Assembly: GCA_965659415.1 (NCBI GenBank)
Contig: CBFHVA010000011.1
Location: 22,065 to 86,064, forward strand
DNA: 64,000 bases
Direction of reading: 5' to 3'
From: Phaeocystidibacter sp965659415
GTDB taxonomy: Bacteria > Bacteroidota > Bacteroidia > Flavobacteriales > Schleiferiaceae
A program made the translations under genes and the position numbers. Positions 1-8,787 of the stretch are shown here, piece after piece. The notes under the pieces were generated by a model, which saw nothing but the letters and a program-made list of their open reading frames with translations, was not told where the DNA came from and made no database searches. The first letter of the stretch is position 1, and every line of letters starts with the position of its first letter.

Positions 1-171
1 ATAAGCCACAGCATACGGGGCCGTAGCATCAATTACTGCCTTGTTGAACTCGAAAATGGGATCTTCTCTATCCAATAAGAACTTCGGTATGCGATCGAGG
101 TCAGTATCCAACCCAACACATAGCATAGATTGCTTCTTTTCTATTTGAGCGATGAGCTCTTTTCTGGTCAT
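1..171 (-). CDS. pyrF: Orotidine 5'-phosphate decarboxylase, N-terminal part (cut by window edge)
   Basis: The 57 visible codons encode the start of OMP decarboxylase, the last step of UMP synthesis (cytosolic). The motif LCVGLDTDLDRIP at residues 17-29 is the first beta strand with the conserved Asp region, and it is followed by the FEFNKAVIDAT helix typical of the longer (type 2) PyrF group of Bacteroidota. The ATG at 171-169 overlaps the TGA of prfA in an ATGA junction, so translation is probably coupled. The gene is the third member of the purM-prfA-pyrF operon. The C-terminal catalytic part lies outside the window. Confidence 0.88.
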   Translation of the reverse strand, partial: MTRKELIAQIEKKQSMLCVGLDTDLDRIPKFLLDREDPIFEFNKAVIDATAPYAVAY

Positions 172-1256
172 GCTCCAAAGTTTTCCGAACCCTCTTTCAA
201 GCGTTCTGTATTCTCTGCCATTTTCAATTCATCCAAGAACTGCTGGATTTCACCGTTCAACACATCGTTTAAATTATGTGTGGTTAAACCAATGCGGTGA
301 TCAGTAACTCTTCCTTGAGGGAAATTGTAGGTTCTGATCTTTGCCGATCTATCTCCTGTAGATACCAAGGTTTTACGTCGTTGGGCTACTTCATCGTGAT
401 GCTTCTGAACCTCTCTATCGTACAAGCGCGCCCGAAGAACCTTCATGGCCTGCTCTAAATTCTTGTGTTGTGATCTACCGTCTTGGCACTCCACTACAAT
501 ACCCGTTGGAAGGTGGGTTAATCGAATCGCACTTTCCGTTTTGTTCACGTGCTGACCTCCCGCACCGCTCGACCTGAAGGTGTCGCGACGGATGTCCTTT
601 TCATCGAGTTCAACATCTACTTCCTCCGCTTCAGGCAGGATTGCTATGGATGCGGCGGATGTATGAACTCTGCCTTGGCTTTCCGTAGAAGGTACGCGTT
701 GTACACGGTGAACACCACTTTCGTATTTGAGCACCCCATATACGTCTTCACCTTCAACACTCACAGCAATTTCCTTGTAGCCGCCTACAGTCCCTTCATT
801 GGCGTTGATGAGTTCCATCTTCCACCCTCTTCCTTCAATATACCTCTGGTACATTCTAAAGAGATCACCGGCAAAAAGGCTAGCTTCATCTCCACCTGCT
901 CCTGCCCTAATTTCAAGAACGGCGTTCTTACTGTCCTCGGGATCTTTTGGAATCAGCATCCATTTAATCTCCTCTTCCAGAACTTCGAGCTCAGACTTAG
1001 CCGAATCAAGCTCCTCCTGAGCCATTTCTACAAATTCAGGATCCGCGCCTTCTTGGATTACCTCCTTGGCCTCATCGATTTGCTCATGCAGTTCAATATA
1101 CTTGTCCCGAGCCTCCGCGATAGGTTTTAGCTCCTTGTATTCTTTATGAAGTCGAACATAACGTTCATGATCAGCGGCAATATCCGGCTGAGCGATGAGG
1201 TCATTTACTTCATCGTAACGCTGGCGAATGGCATTTAAACGGTCGAGTGTACTCAT
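168..1256 (-). CDS. prfA: Peptide chain release factor 1
   Basis: RF1 recognises UAA and UAG stop codons and triggers peptidyl-tRNA hydrolysis in the ribosomal A site. The 362 residues show the class I release factor layout: an N-terminal coiled-coil domain (about 1-100), the codon-reading P-x-T element as PST in RVPSTESQGR (about residue 188), and the catalytic GGQ motif in SSGAGGQHVNKTES (about residue 232). Length matches bacterial RF1. A second factor of RF2 type is not in this window. The start ATG overlaps the purM TGA (ATGA at 1253-1256) and the stop overlaps the pyrF start in the same way, so the three genes form a tightly coupled operon. Confidence 0.97.
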   Translation of the reverse strand: MSTLDRLNAIRQRYDEVNDLIAQPDIAADHERYVRLHKEYKELKPIAEARDKYIELHEQIDEAKEVIQEGADPEFVEMAQEELDSAKSELEVLEEEIKWMLIPKDPEDSKNAVLEIRAGAGGDEASLFAGDLFRMYQRYIEGRGWKMELINANEGTVGGYKEIAVSVEGEDVYGVLKYESGVHRVQRVPSTESQGRVHTSAASIAILPEAEEVDVELDEKDIRRDTFRSSGAGGQHVNKTESAIRLTHLPTGIVVECQDGRSQHKNLEQAMKVLRARLYDREVQKHHDEVAQRRKTLVSTGDRSAKIRTYNFPQGRVTDHRIGLTTHNLNDVLNGEIQQFLDELKMAENTERLKEGSENFGA

Positions 1257-2428
1257 TTGGAATACGTATACGTTCCGTGGTTACTCTTAATAGTGAGTTC
1301 CGCAACCTCAGACTCTTCCACTCTACCTACAACCTTGGCATCCACTCCCAAATCTTTGGAAATGGCAATGATATCATCAGCAACAGATGGATCCACATAG
1401 AGCTCCATGCGATGGCCCATGTTAAAGACTTGATACATTTCTTCCCAAGAAGTTCCGCTTTCGCGCTGAATCATTTCAAACAACGGAGGCGTATCAAATA
1501 GGTTATCCTTAATGACATGTCCTTTACGAAGAAAATGAAGGATCTTGGTTTGAGCTCCCCCTGAACAGTGGATCATCCCACCGATAGCTGCACGGTACTT
1601 ATCCAAGATTCGCTTGATGACAGGTGCATAGGTCCGAGTTGGCGACAGAACAAGCTGACCCGCAGTTCTTCCGGTTCCTTCAACTTCTTCTGTCAACGAT
1701 ACACTACCTGAATACACCAAATCTCTTGGAACTGCTGGATCAAAACTCTCTGGATACTTCTCGGCAATGAGTTTATTGAAAACGTCGTGTCGTGCAGAAG
1801 TGAGCCCATTGCTGCCCATTCCACCGTTGTATTCGTTTTCATAATCAGCTTGACCAAAACTGGCTAAGCCAACGATTACGTGACCAGGAGCAATGTTACC
1901 ATTGTCCACGACTTCATCTCTGCGCATCCGCGCAATCACCGTACTATCTACAATGATGGTTCGAACTAAGTCGCCTACATCCGCTGTTTCGCCTCCGGTA
2001 GAAACGATTTGAACGCCGTAAGAAGCGAATTCCTTAATAAGTTCTTCGTTACCCTGGATAATTGCTGCGATTACATCACCAGGAATGAGATTCTTATTTC
2101 TGCCAATGGTTGAGGATAAGAGAATATTCTCCGTAGCTCCCACGCATAAAAGGTCGTCGATGTTCATCACGAGTGCATCCTGCGAAATGCCTTTCCACAC
2201 TGAAACATCACCGGTTTCTTTCCAGTACACGTAAGCTAACGATGACTTCGTTCCAGCGCCGTCTGCATGCATTACCAAGCAATGATCTTCACTTCCCGTT
2301 AGATGATCGGGAATGACCTTGCAAAAGGCTTGTGGAAACAATCCTTTATCCACATGGGCAATAGCCTTGTGCACCTCTTCCTTCCCTGATGAAACGCCTC
2401 TTTCAGCGTAACGTGAGCTTTTTTCCAT
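1253..2428 (-). CDS. purM: Phosphoribosylformylglycinamidine cyclo-ligase (AIR synthetase)
   Basis: PurM closes the imidazole ring: FGAM + ATP gives AIR in purine synthesis. The protein (391 aa from the chosen start) has the PurM/SelD-type nucleotide-binding segment MHADGAGTKSSLAY and the NIDDLLCVGA metal/ATP region. It is the longer Bacteroidota form rather than the roughly 345-residue E. coli type. An upstream in-frame TTG at 2443 would add five residues, but the ATG at 2428 gives the family-typical MEKSSRYAERGVS beginning. A TATTTTTG promoter-like box ends only 4 nt before this ATG, so the mRNA may be leaderless. It is first gene of the purM-prfA-pyrF operon. Confidence 0.95.
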   Translation of the reverse strand: MEKSSRYAERGVSSGKEEVHKAIAHVDKGLFPQAFCKVIPDHLTGSEDHCLVMHADGAGTKSSLAYVYWKETGDVSVWKGISQDALVMNIDDLLCVGATENILLSSTIGRNKNLIPGDVIAAIIQGNEELIKEFASYGVQIVSTGGETADVGDLVRTIIVDSTVIARMRRDEVVDNGNIAPGHVIVGLASFGQADYENEYNGGMGSNGLTSARHDVFNKLIAEKYPESFDPAVPRDLVYSGSVSLTEEVEGTGRTAGQLVLSPTRTYAPVIKRILDKYRAAIGGMIHCSGGAQTKILHFLRKGHVIKDNLFDTPPLFEMIQRESGTSWEEMYQVFNMGHRMELYVDPSVADDIIAISKDLGVDAKVVGRVEESEVAELTIKSNHGTYTYSK

Positions 2429-2432
2429 TTGG

Positions 2433-2440
2433 CAAAAATA
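2433..2440 (-). promoter_or_regulatory. -7 promoter box of purM
   Basis: Read on the minus strand this is TATTTTTG, a full match to the Bacteroidota -7 consensus TAnnTTTG. It lies 4 nt before the purM ATG and inside the U-tract side of the preceding terminator. No TTG is visible at the usual -33 spacing, so the promoter call rests on the -7 box alone. Part of the match could simply be the terminator T-run. Confidence 0.45.
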
Positions 2441-2441
2441 C

Positions 2442-2471
2442 AAAAGCGCCCCGCAAAAATGCAGGGCGCTT
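2442..2471 (-). terminator. Rho-independent terminator after the OmpA/LysM gene
   Basis: Arms 2444-2454 and 2461-2471 form an 11-bp stem (one G-U pair) with a 6-nt loop. On the minus strand it is followed by a T-rich stretch. It lies 18 nt past the stop of the 2489-4990 gene and directly before purM. Confidence 0.85.
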
Positions 2472-2488
2472 CATGAGTATCTAATAAT

Positions 2489-4990
2489 CTATTCTATTCT
2501 CAAGTAAAGTCCTGGAGGCAGACGATCGAAGTCCACATCTGGATTCAATTCTTCGATAACATCTTCTTCAATACCCAGTTGCTCAGCAATGCTCTCTAAG
2601 TCATCACCTCTACTCACTTGGTAGTGGGTTCTGTCGAATTCGGTGTAATCACCATCAGGAGTTACTTTAAGTACCATACCATCTACGAGACGCACACCTC
2701 TTAGTCCGCCGTTAAGACGTTTTAACTGTGCTACGCTGATACCGTACTCACGGGCAATTCGCCCAACGCTTTCTCTACCTTGGATGTAATGAAGTTCTCC
2801 TTCTACTGGCCCCGTTGGTTCTTCCGTTGTTCCTGTTTCACCTTCACCACCTCCGGCGACGGCCTGAGCAGGAACGTAATCATCGCGCAGAACCTTCATA
2901 TCTGTTCTACGATTCAACTGATTGGCCTTGTCTTGAGTATCTCTAGATTGGCTTTTAATCCAAGATTCAGCAAGCTCTCTATTTGCCTCGAAGTTTGTGT
3001 TATACAAACCTGAGTATCCTTCTGGAATCACAAATGGCTCAGACTCACCCATACCAACTGGAGCAAGACGTGCTGAATCAATTCCTTTTGAAACTAGATA
3101 ACTTACACATGTGTCCGCTCTTTTCTGAGAGAGCTCTTGATTAAAAGCATCTGAATTACGGTAATCCGTGTGTGAGCGCAATTCGATCACGATATTCGGA
3201 TTTCGCGTGAGTATGTCATACACTGTATCGAGAGCTGCTCGAGAAGAGGAATCCAAATCCCACTTGGCTGTTTCAAAGAGTACGTTCGGGAGAACGATTG
3301 GAATCTCGATAGGATCGATCCCCACATTTACTCTCAAATTGTGAATGTAGTAGTCGCCATTCTCATCGATTACCAATTCGTGGGCCGACAACGGTACGCC
3401 TACGGTAGTGGCATTTGCTTCACCGCTGAGGAATTGTTTCTTTTCAAAGCGCAACTTGTAAACCACTCCTGGCTCAAGTTTGTCACGCTCTATGTTGTAG
3501 TAACCATCCGCATCGGTATTCACTACGATTGGAGCGTTCCCTCCTTCAAGCGTAACCGTAACTTGCGGCACTGGCGAACGATCTTTGGTGCTTGTCACCA
3601 AACCACTGATCGTATATTGAAGTGGCACGAGGTAAACAGAATAAAGGTCATCTGCACCACGGTGGCCATCTCTTTCCTCATAATCTGAGGATACAAATCC
3701 CTTGGCCGTATCTCCTGGTTCAAATATCAAAGCAAAATCATTTCCTGGAGAGTTAATGGGCCACATAAGGTTTTGAACTTCACCCGTTGGCATTCCATTC
3801 TCGTCCAAGGCTACTTTGTAAACATCCAGACCTCCCATACCGTCATGGCCATTTGATGAGAAGTACAAATAACCATCGTCATGAATATAAGGATAGAGTT
3901 CATCACCATCCGTATTTACGATGCCTCCAAGATTAGTTGGCTCTTTCCAAGAACGCGTGCGGCGATCGAACGAGGTCATCCACAAGTCTTTACTTCCGTT
4001 GGTGGCACCTGGTAGGTTACCCGAGAAATAAAGGAATTCATCGTCTGTACTCAAGGTTGGGTGGCCGACACTGTAAGAGCTATCGGTAGTGATTACTACA
4101 GGTTCAGGAGCCATCCAACTTGCACCTGCCTTTCGAGCTGTCCAAATTGCACAACCCATGTGCGCGCGGCGCACTACTTGGCAACGCGTAAAGTACATTA
4201 CACTTCCTCGGCTATCGAAAGCAACAACCCCTTCGTGATCTGGAGTATTTACAATTTCTTCGTCACCATCGATTTGCACTGGAGAAGACCAATCTGAATC
4301 TCCATTGTCATTCGGGCGGCGGCGCTCCATCTCAATACTAAAAATGTCACCAAAATTATATGTATCAAATCCACTTTCATCTTTACCAGTGGCCTCTTCG
4401 CGCTGAGAAGTGAAGTATAGAACGTCTGTCTCTCGCCCTCTTCGGCCAGCGAATCGAGGTGCCATATCTGGCTCACGACTATTGATATCTTTTCCGAGAT
4501 TCTCTACTTGATAGCGGGTTGGTGGATTATCCATCCACTCTTGAGATCTTCTTGCACTTCTGACACCCGCCTCTCCTCTCGAGTCACCCGGAGCTTCCTC
4601 TTGAAACTGCTGATAGAGCTCAATCGCCTCCTCGTAATCGCCTTGCATCTTCTTCATTTCAGCCTGCATCAACAAGCAAACAGGTCCGTATTCCAAACGA
4701 TGAGCGCGACGGTATTGCGACTCAGCCTTTCTGTAATCCGAAATCCAACGGTAACACTCGGCGAGCTTGAAAGCAATCTCCCCTTTTTCCTCTCGTGAGT
4801 TGGCCTCTGAATAGGCTTCTTTAAAGATCTCAGCAGCAAGTGCATACTGACGGGCAGCGTAGAGCTCATTGGCATCCGCATGCTCATCTGAAAGTTCTTC
4901 TTCCGGTTCTCCCTCTGATGTCTGAGCCATCATTGGAGTGGTAAACCACATGCATAGTGCAAGTAAGGAAGCGATTTGCGCGTATTTCAT
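2489..4990 (-). CDS. PorE-like envelope protein: TPR, PD40 propeller, CNA-B/regulatory domain, OmpA, two LysM
   Basis: An 833-residue exported protein with a signal peptide (1-22, cleavage near MMAQ). In order: TPR-like helices (about 35-150), WD40-like/PD40 propeller repeats with FTSQRE, YFSGN and YFSSNGHDG strands (about 160-440), a carboxypeptidase-regulatory/CNA-B beta sandwich (about 450-530), an OmpA C-terminal domain with LRSHTDYRNSDAFN (about 560-670), and two LysM modules at the C-terminus (about 735-833). The first four domains are the order known for PorE, a T9SS component anchored to peptidoglycan. The family has many paralogues, so the T9SS role is inference. The added LysM pair gives a second peptidoglycan-binding unit. 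It stands alone between two terminators. Confidence 0.9.
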   Translation of the reverse strand: MKYAQIASLLALCMWFTTPMMAQTSEGEPEEELSDEHADANELYAARQYALAAEIFKEAYSEANSREEKGEIAFKLAECYRWISDYRKAESQYRRAHRLEYGPVCLLMQAEMKKMQGDYEEAIELYQQFQEEAPGDSRGEAGVRSARRSQEWMDNPPTRYQVENLGKDINSREPDMAPRFAGRRGRETDVLYFTSQREEATGKDESGFDTYNFGDIFSIEMERRRPNDNGDSDWSSPVQIDGDEEIVNTPDHEGVVAFDSRGSVMYFTRCQVVRRAHMGCAIWTARKAGASWMAPEPVVITTDSSYSVGHPTLSTDDEFLYFSGNLPGATNGSKDLWMTSFDRRTRSWKEPTNLGGIVNTDGDELYPYIHDDGYLYFSSNGHDGMGGLDVYKVALDENGMPTGEVQNLMWPINSPGNDFALIFEPGDTAKGFVSSDYEERDGHRGADDLYSVYLVPLQYTISGLVTSTKDRSPVPQVTVTLEGGNAPIVVNTDADGYYNIERDKLEPGVVYKLRFEKKQFLSGEANATTVGVPLSAHELVIDENGDYYIHNLRVNVGIDPIEIPIVLPNVLFETAKWDLDSSSRAALDTVYDILTRNPNIVIELRSHTDYRNSDAFNQELSQKRADTCVSYLVSKGIDSARLAPVGMGESEPFVIPEGYSGLYNTNFEANRELAESWIKSQSRDTQDKANQLNRRTDMKVLRDDYVPAQAVAGGGEGETGTTEEPTGPVEGELHYIQGRESVGRIAREYGISVAQLKRLNGGLRGVRLVDGMVLKVTPDGDYTEFDRTHYQVSRGDDLESIAEQLGIEEDVIEELNPDVDFDRLPPGLYLRIE

Positions 4991-5050
4991 TCCGGTTTAT
5001 TCAGCGTTCAATTCTGTGCGAAAGTGGCTAAAATAGCCAATTGTGGGATT

Positions 5051-5087
5051 AAAAAAAATTCCCTCGCTAGAAGCTAACGAGGGAATT
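5051..5087 (-). terminator. Rho-independent terminator of glutamine synthetase
   Basis: Arms 5057-5070 and 5074-5087 pair over 14 bp with one G-U wobble around a 3-nt loop. On the minus strand a run of eight T follows. It lies 25 nt past the glutamine synthetase stop. Confidence 0.92.
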
Positions 5088-5112
5088 AATAACATTCTTG
5101 TAATAAATGTGC

Positions 5113-7302
5113 TTATCTGGTGAAAAGCATCTCGCGGTACTTAGGTAAAGTCCACATTTCATCGTCTACCAACAACTCAAGCTTATCTGCGTGATAACGA
5201 ATGGTATCCATGTGTGGTTTAACCTTATCGCAATAGGCAATTGCCATGTCGCGAGTGCTACCCAATTGGTTGGCTTCCTTTCTCGCCTTGATCATCGATT
5301 CTTTTTCAGAAATAATCATGCTGATGTGCTCTGAAATAGACTTGATCATATCCATTTGCTCCTTTGCCATGGAATTAAACGCTTTGGCGTCGAAGACATC
5401 TTTCAGGCGCTGAACATTCTCGATGAGTGTGCTTTGATAACGAATTGCTGTTGGAATAACGTGGTTTCCTGCAATATCGCCTAGCACACGAGATTCAATC
5501 TGGATGCGCTTTTGGTACTCTTCAAGAAGGATTTCGTGACGTGCTTCGATTTCAACTTTGTTCAACACATCGTTCTCCTCGAAGATCTTAATGGCCTTAT
5601 CGGTCACCATGAAGTCAAGGGAACGTGGGGTGTCTCTCACGTTATTCAAACCACGCTTCTCTGCTTCCTTAACCCACTCATCTCCATAACCATCTCCTTC
5701 AAAACGAATGCGTTTCGAAGCTTTGATGTAGTCTTTAAGTACGTTGAAGATGGCATCATCCTTCTTCAGACCTTTCTTGATCAAGGCGTCAACTTCAGAC
5801 TTAAAATCTTTTAATTGCTGCGCCATGATGGTATTCAATACCGTCATTGGTTGTGAGCAGTTTTGCTGAGAACCTACGGCACGAAGCTCAAACTTATTAC
5901 CTGTAAAGGCAAAAGGAGATGTGCGGTTACGATCGGTGTTGTCCAAGAGAACGTCAGGAATCTTGCCTACAACGTTCAACTTCAAATCAGTTTTAGCCTG
6001 TGGAGATAGTTTACCTGACTCCAACTGCTCAAGTTCGTTGAGTACTCCAGAAAGCTGCTCACCAATAAATACAGAAATGATAGCCGGTGGTGCTTCATTG
6101 GCTCCCAATCGGTGGTCATTACCCGCAGATGCGATAGACGAACGCAATAGATCATCGTGATCATGAACCGCCTTGATCGCATTGATGAAGAAGGTCAAGA
6201 ATTGCAAGTTGCTCTTTGGTGTCTTGCCCGGCTGAAGAAGATTAACACCTGTATCTGTGGCCAACGACCAGTTGTTGTGTTTACCTGAACCGTTAATGTC
6301 GGCAAATGGCTTCTCGTGAAGAAGAACACGGAAGTTATGACGACGAGCCACCTTCTCCATGATGTCCATAAACAAGGAGTTGTGATCCACAGCTACATTC
6401 GCCTCCTCAAAAATCGGAGCGAATTCGTATTGGCTCGGCGCTACCTCGTTGTGACGTGTTTTAATTGGAATACCTAAGCGGAGTGCTTCGAATTCAATCT
6501 CCTGCATGCATTGAATAACGCGCTCAGGAATCGATCCGAAATAGTGATCATCGAGCTGTTGCCCTTTAGCTGGACCGTGCCCGAGAAGAGTTCTACCCGC
6601 AAGAGTAAGGTCGGGACGTCCGTTGTACAACGCGCTATCTACCAAGAAGTATTCCTGCTCCCATCCCAAGGTTGCGTTTACCTTCTTGACGTTCTTATCG
6701 AAGTACTGGGCCACATCAGTCGCTGCATGATCTACAGCTTGAAGAGCCCTCAGTAATGGAGTCTTATAATCAAGCGCTTCGCCTGTATATGAAACAAAAA
6801 TGGTAGGAATACAAAGTGTAGTTCCAATTACAAATGCAGGGGAAGTTGGATCCCAAGCGGTATATCCTCGTGCTTCAAAAGTGTTGCGAATTCCGCCGTT
6901 TGGAAAGCTAGATGCATCAGGCTCTTGCTGAACGAGCATCGTACCGCTAAACTTCTCAATAGCATCACCATCTTCCGTTGGCTCAAAGAATGAATCGTGC
7001 TTTTCAGCCGTTCCTCCGGTAAGTGGCTGAAACCAGTGCGTGTAGTGAGTGGCTCCTTTACTAACGGCCCAGGCCTTCATTCCCGCAGCAACCTGATCGG
7101 CTACCTCACGGTCGATTTTAGTACCGAAATCGATTGCATTTCGAACACTCTTATACGCCTCTTTGGTCATATAAGCGCGCATCGATTTATCATTAAATAC
7201 ATGCGAGGCAAAGTAGTCACTCACTCTATCGTGCTCTGGAGAAAAATGAACTGGTTTGCGGTTTAGAGTCTCTTCGAGACAAAAAAATCGGATGGAAGCC
7301 AT
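5113..7302 (-). CDS. glnN: Glutamine synthetase type III
   Basis: Ammonium + glutamate + ATP give glutamine in the cytosol. At 729 residues it has the size of the GSIII family, much longer than GSI (about 470). Active-site motifs visible are GWEQEYF (213-219), HNEVAPSQYE (284-293) and NGSGKHNNWS (337-346), the last being the GSIII version of the ATP/glutamate-binding loop. The C-terminal roughly 200 residues are the helical extension of the family. The gene stands alone with its own -7 box (7334-7341) and terminator. No glnB-like regulator is nearby. Confidence 0.96.
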   Translation of the reverse strand: MASIRFFCLEETLNRKPVHFSPEHDRVSDYFASHVFNDKSMRAYMTKEAYKSVRNAIDFGTKIDREVADQVAAGMKAWAVSKGATHYTHWFQPLTGGTAEKHDSFFEPTEDGDAIEKFSGTMLVQQEPDASSFPNGGIRNTFEARGYTAWDPTSPAFVIGTTLCIPTIFVSYTGEALDYKTPLLRALQAVDHAATDVAQYFDKNVKKVNATLGWEQEYFLVDSALYNGRPDLTLAGRTLLGHGPAKGQQLDDHYFGSIPERVIQCMQEIEFEALRLGIPIKTRHNEVAPSQYEFAPIFEEANVAVDHNSLFMDIMEKVARRHNFRVLLHEKPFADINGSGKHNNWSLATDTGVNLLQPGKTPKSNLQFLTFFINAIKAVHDHDDLLRSSIASAGNDHRLGANEAPPAIISVFIGEQLSGVLNELEQLESGKLSPQAKTDLKLNVVGKIPDVLLDNTDRNRTSPFAFTGNKFELRAVGSQQNCSQPMTVLNTIMAQQLKDFKSEVDALIKKGLKKDDAIFNVLKDYIKASKRIRFEGDGYGDEWVKEAEKRGLNNVRDTPRSLDFMVTDKAIKIFEENDVLNKVEIEARHEILLEEYQKRIQIESRVLGDIAGNHVIPTAIRYQSTLIENVQRLKDVFDAKAFNSMAKEQMDMIKSISEHISMIISEKESMIKARKEANQLGSTRDMAIAYCDKVKPHMDTIRYHADKLELLVDDEMWTLPKYREMLFTR

Positions 7303-7333
7303 AGCAAATCCTATTAAGTTGGTTTTACGACGG

Positions 7334-7341
7334 CAAATATA
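7334..7341 (-). promoter_or_regulatory. -7 promoter box of glutamine synthetase
   Basis: On the minus strand this is TATATTTG, a full TAnnTTTG match, 31 nt before the ATG. No TTG is found 17-23 nt further upstream, so only the -7 part is supported. Confidence 0.55.
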
Positions 7342-7453
7342 ATTCAGAAATAGGGGGTGTGTAACTAAATAACATCATTTTTTTGTCAACACACTGTGAA
7401 CAGCAGGGGGGTAATTCTGAAAAAATAACCTTTTTATTAGCAATTATACCCAT

Positions 7454-8401
7454 TTACATAGGGTACATTACCAGAATAATAATATAGGCAATGTAAATGC
7501 CCAGCATTAGAAATCCCTCAACTCTTCCCAGGTGATTCTTCCTAAATAACATCATCAGTGGATACAGGAGTAATGAAAGCCCCAGCATCCAATACATATC
7601 AAAAGAAAGAGTTGCCTTGCTTTGAACAGGTATTTCGGTGATAATGGCGCTGAATCCCAATACGGAGAGAATATTGAAGATGTTGGATCCTATTACATTT
7701 CCAATTGCAATCTCTCGCTCCCCTCGAAATGCGGCCACCATAGAAGCAGCCAGTTCAGGTAAACTCGTACCAAACGCGACGATGGTCAACGATACGATTC
7801 GCTCTTCCACCCCAGCATCTAATGCCATGCGAACCGCTCCAACAACTAAAAACTGGGCGCCGTAGCGTAGAACCAATACCGATCCGACCAAGAGCAGGAC
7901 CAATATCCAGGTCTTCTTTTTTACCACTCCTTCCGGAATCTCCGAAGTAAAATCTTGTTGGCTTCTATTCTCTCGAACTTTATAAATCAGATATCCAATT
8001 AGGGTAAAAACTAAAAGGGCACCTTCTACAGATGATAAATTTCTATCGAGAATAAAAAACCACAACAATACGGATGCAGCAATCATAGCTAGCCAATCCT
8101 TTCGATACGCTTTCCATGTAACGGGTATGGCAAAGGCCAAGGCAACCGAACCGAGAATAAGTCCAACGTTAGCAATATTCGAACCCACCACATTACCGAT
8201 GGCAATATCAGCATGGCCATTCATGCTGGCTTGAATACTCACAATGAGTTCTGGGGCGCTGGTTGCAAAACTCACGATAGTGAGTCCAACTATTAGCGGA
8301 GTGATCTTCATCTTAAGCGCAAGACCTGAAGCTCCCCTTACAAGTAGCTCACCTCCAACAAGGAGCATTCCTAAACCCAGTAAAATCCAGAGAATTGGCA
8401 T
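7454..8401 (-). CDS. Calcium/sodium antiporter (YrbG/CaCA family)
   Basis: A 315-residue inner-membrane cation exchanger. The two alpha repeats that define the CaCA family are visible as GNVVGSNIANVG (about residues 69-80) and GNVIGSNIFNIL (about 230-241), each followed by further membrane helices; about ten helices are expected. It probably exchanges Ca2+ for Na+, but ion choice cannot be read from sequence. The ATG follows the tatA stop directly (TAA then ATG, no gap), so the two genes are co-transcribed. No U-tract terminator is evident downstream. Confidence 0.9.
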   Translation of the reverse strand: MPILWILLGLGMLLVGGELLVRGASGLALKMKITPLIVGLTIVSFATSAPELIVSIQASMNGHADIAIGNVVGSNIANVGLILGSVALAFAIPVTWKAYRKDWLAMIAASVLLWFFILDRNLSSVEGALLVFTLIGYLIYKVRENRSQQDFTSEIPEGVVKKKTWILVLLLVGSVLVLRYGAQFLVVGAVRMALDAGVEERIVSLTIVAFGTSLPELAASMVAAFRGEREIAIGNVIGSNIFNILSVLGFSAIITEIPVQSKATLSFDMYWMLGLSLLLYPLMMLFRKNHLGRVEGFLMLGIYIAYIIILVMYPM

Positions 8402-8674
8402 TTAAAACCGTGTTGAGCGCTTTACTGAATCCTTTAAATCATCAATGACCTTTTTACCTTCGGTTAAACCTTCTTTCGCTTCGCGGATATCGTCATTCGA
8501 TTCAGCGCTATCATTGATTTCCTGTTTCAACTCGTTGGTAGCATTGCGCACGTACTTAATCCCCTGACCTAGACCTCTGGCCAATTCAGGTATCCTTTTC
8601 GCACCGAAGAAAACTACGGCTATGAGCAGGATGATGAATATCTCTTGTGCGCTAATGAACAGGAAGAACCCCAT
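8402..8674 (-). CDS. tatA: Sec-independent translocase protein TatA/TatE
   Basis: TatA subunits build the twin-arginine translocation pore. The 90 residues show one N-terminal membrane helix (about 9-23), the FFGAKRIPELARGLGQGIK hinge and amphipathic helix (22-40), and a charged cytoplasmic tail, which is the standard TatA layout and length. No tatC is in the window, so the partner lies elsewhere. It shares a transcript with the antiporter that follows without a gap. Confidence 0.93.
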   Translation of the reverse strand: MGFFLFISAQEIFIILLIAVVFFGAKRIPELARGLGQGIKYVRNATNELKQEINDSAESNDDIREAKEGLTEGKKVIDDLKDSVKRSTRF

Positions 8675-8730
8675 GTGCTAATTCAATTGAATCACAAAAG
8701 TACTAATCTTTAGTGGAGGTGAACTCACCT

Positions 8731-8764
8731 AAAAACAAGAAAGGCCACTCATTGAGCGGCCCTT
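8731..8764 (-). terminator. Probable Rho-independent terminator of secDF
   Basis: Complementary arms around 8741-8750 and 8754-8764 form an imperfect stem with a short loop. On the minus strand it is followed by a T-rich run (complement of 8731-8739). It lies 24 nt past the secDF stop. Confidence 0.7.
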
Positions 8765-8787
8765 CCCTATATATCTGAAGAAGTGAT

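Noticed and set aside
549..1130. 193-codon open frame on the plus strand opposite prfA
   Set aside because: It lies antisense to a certain prfA gene, shows no family motif and looks like a shadow of its codon use.
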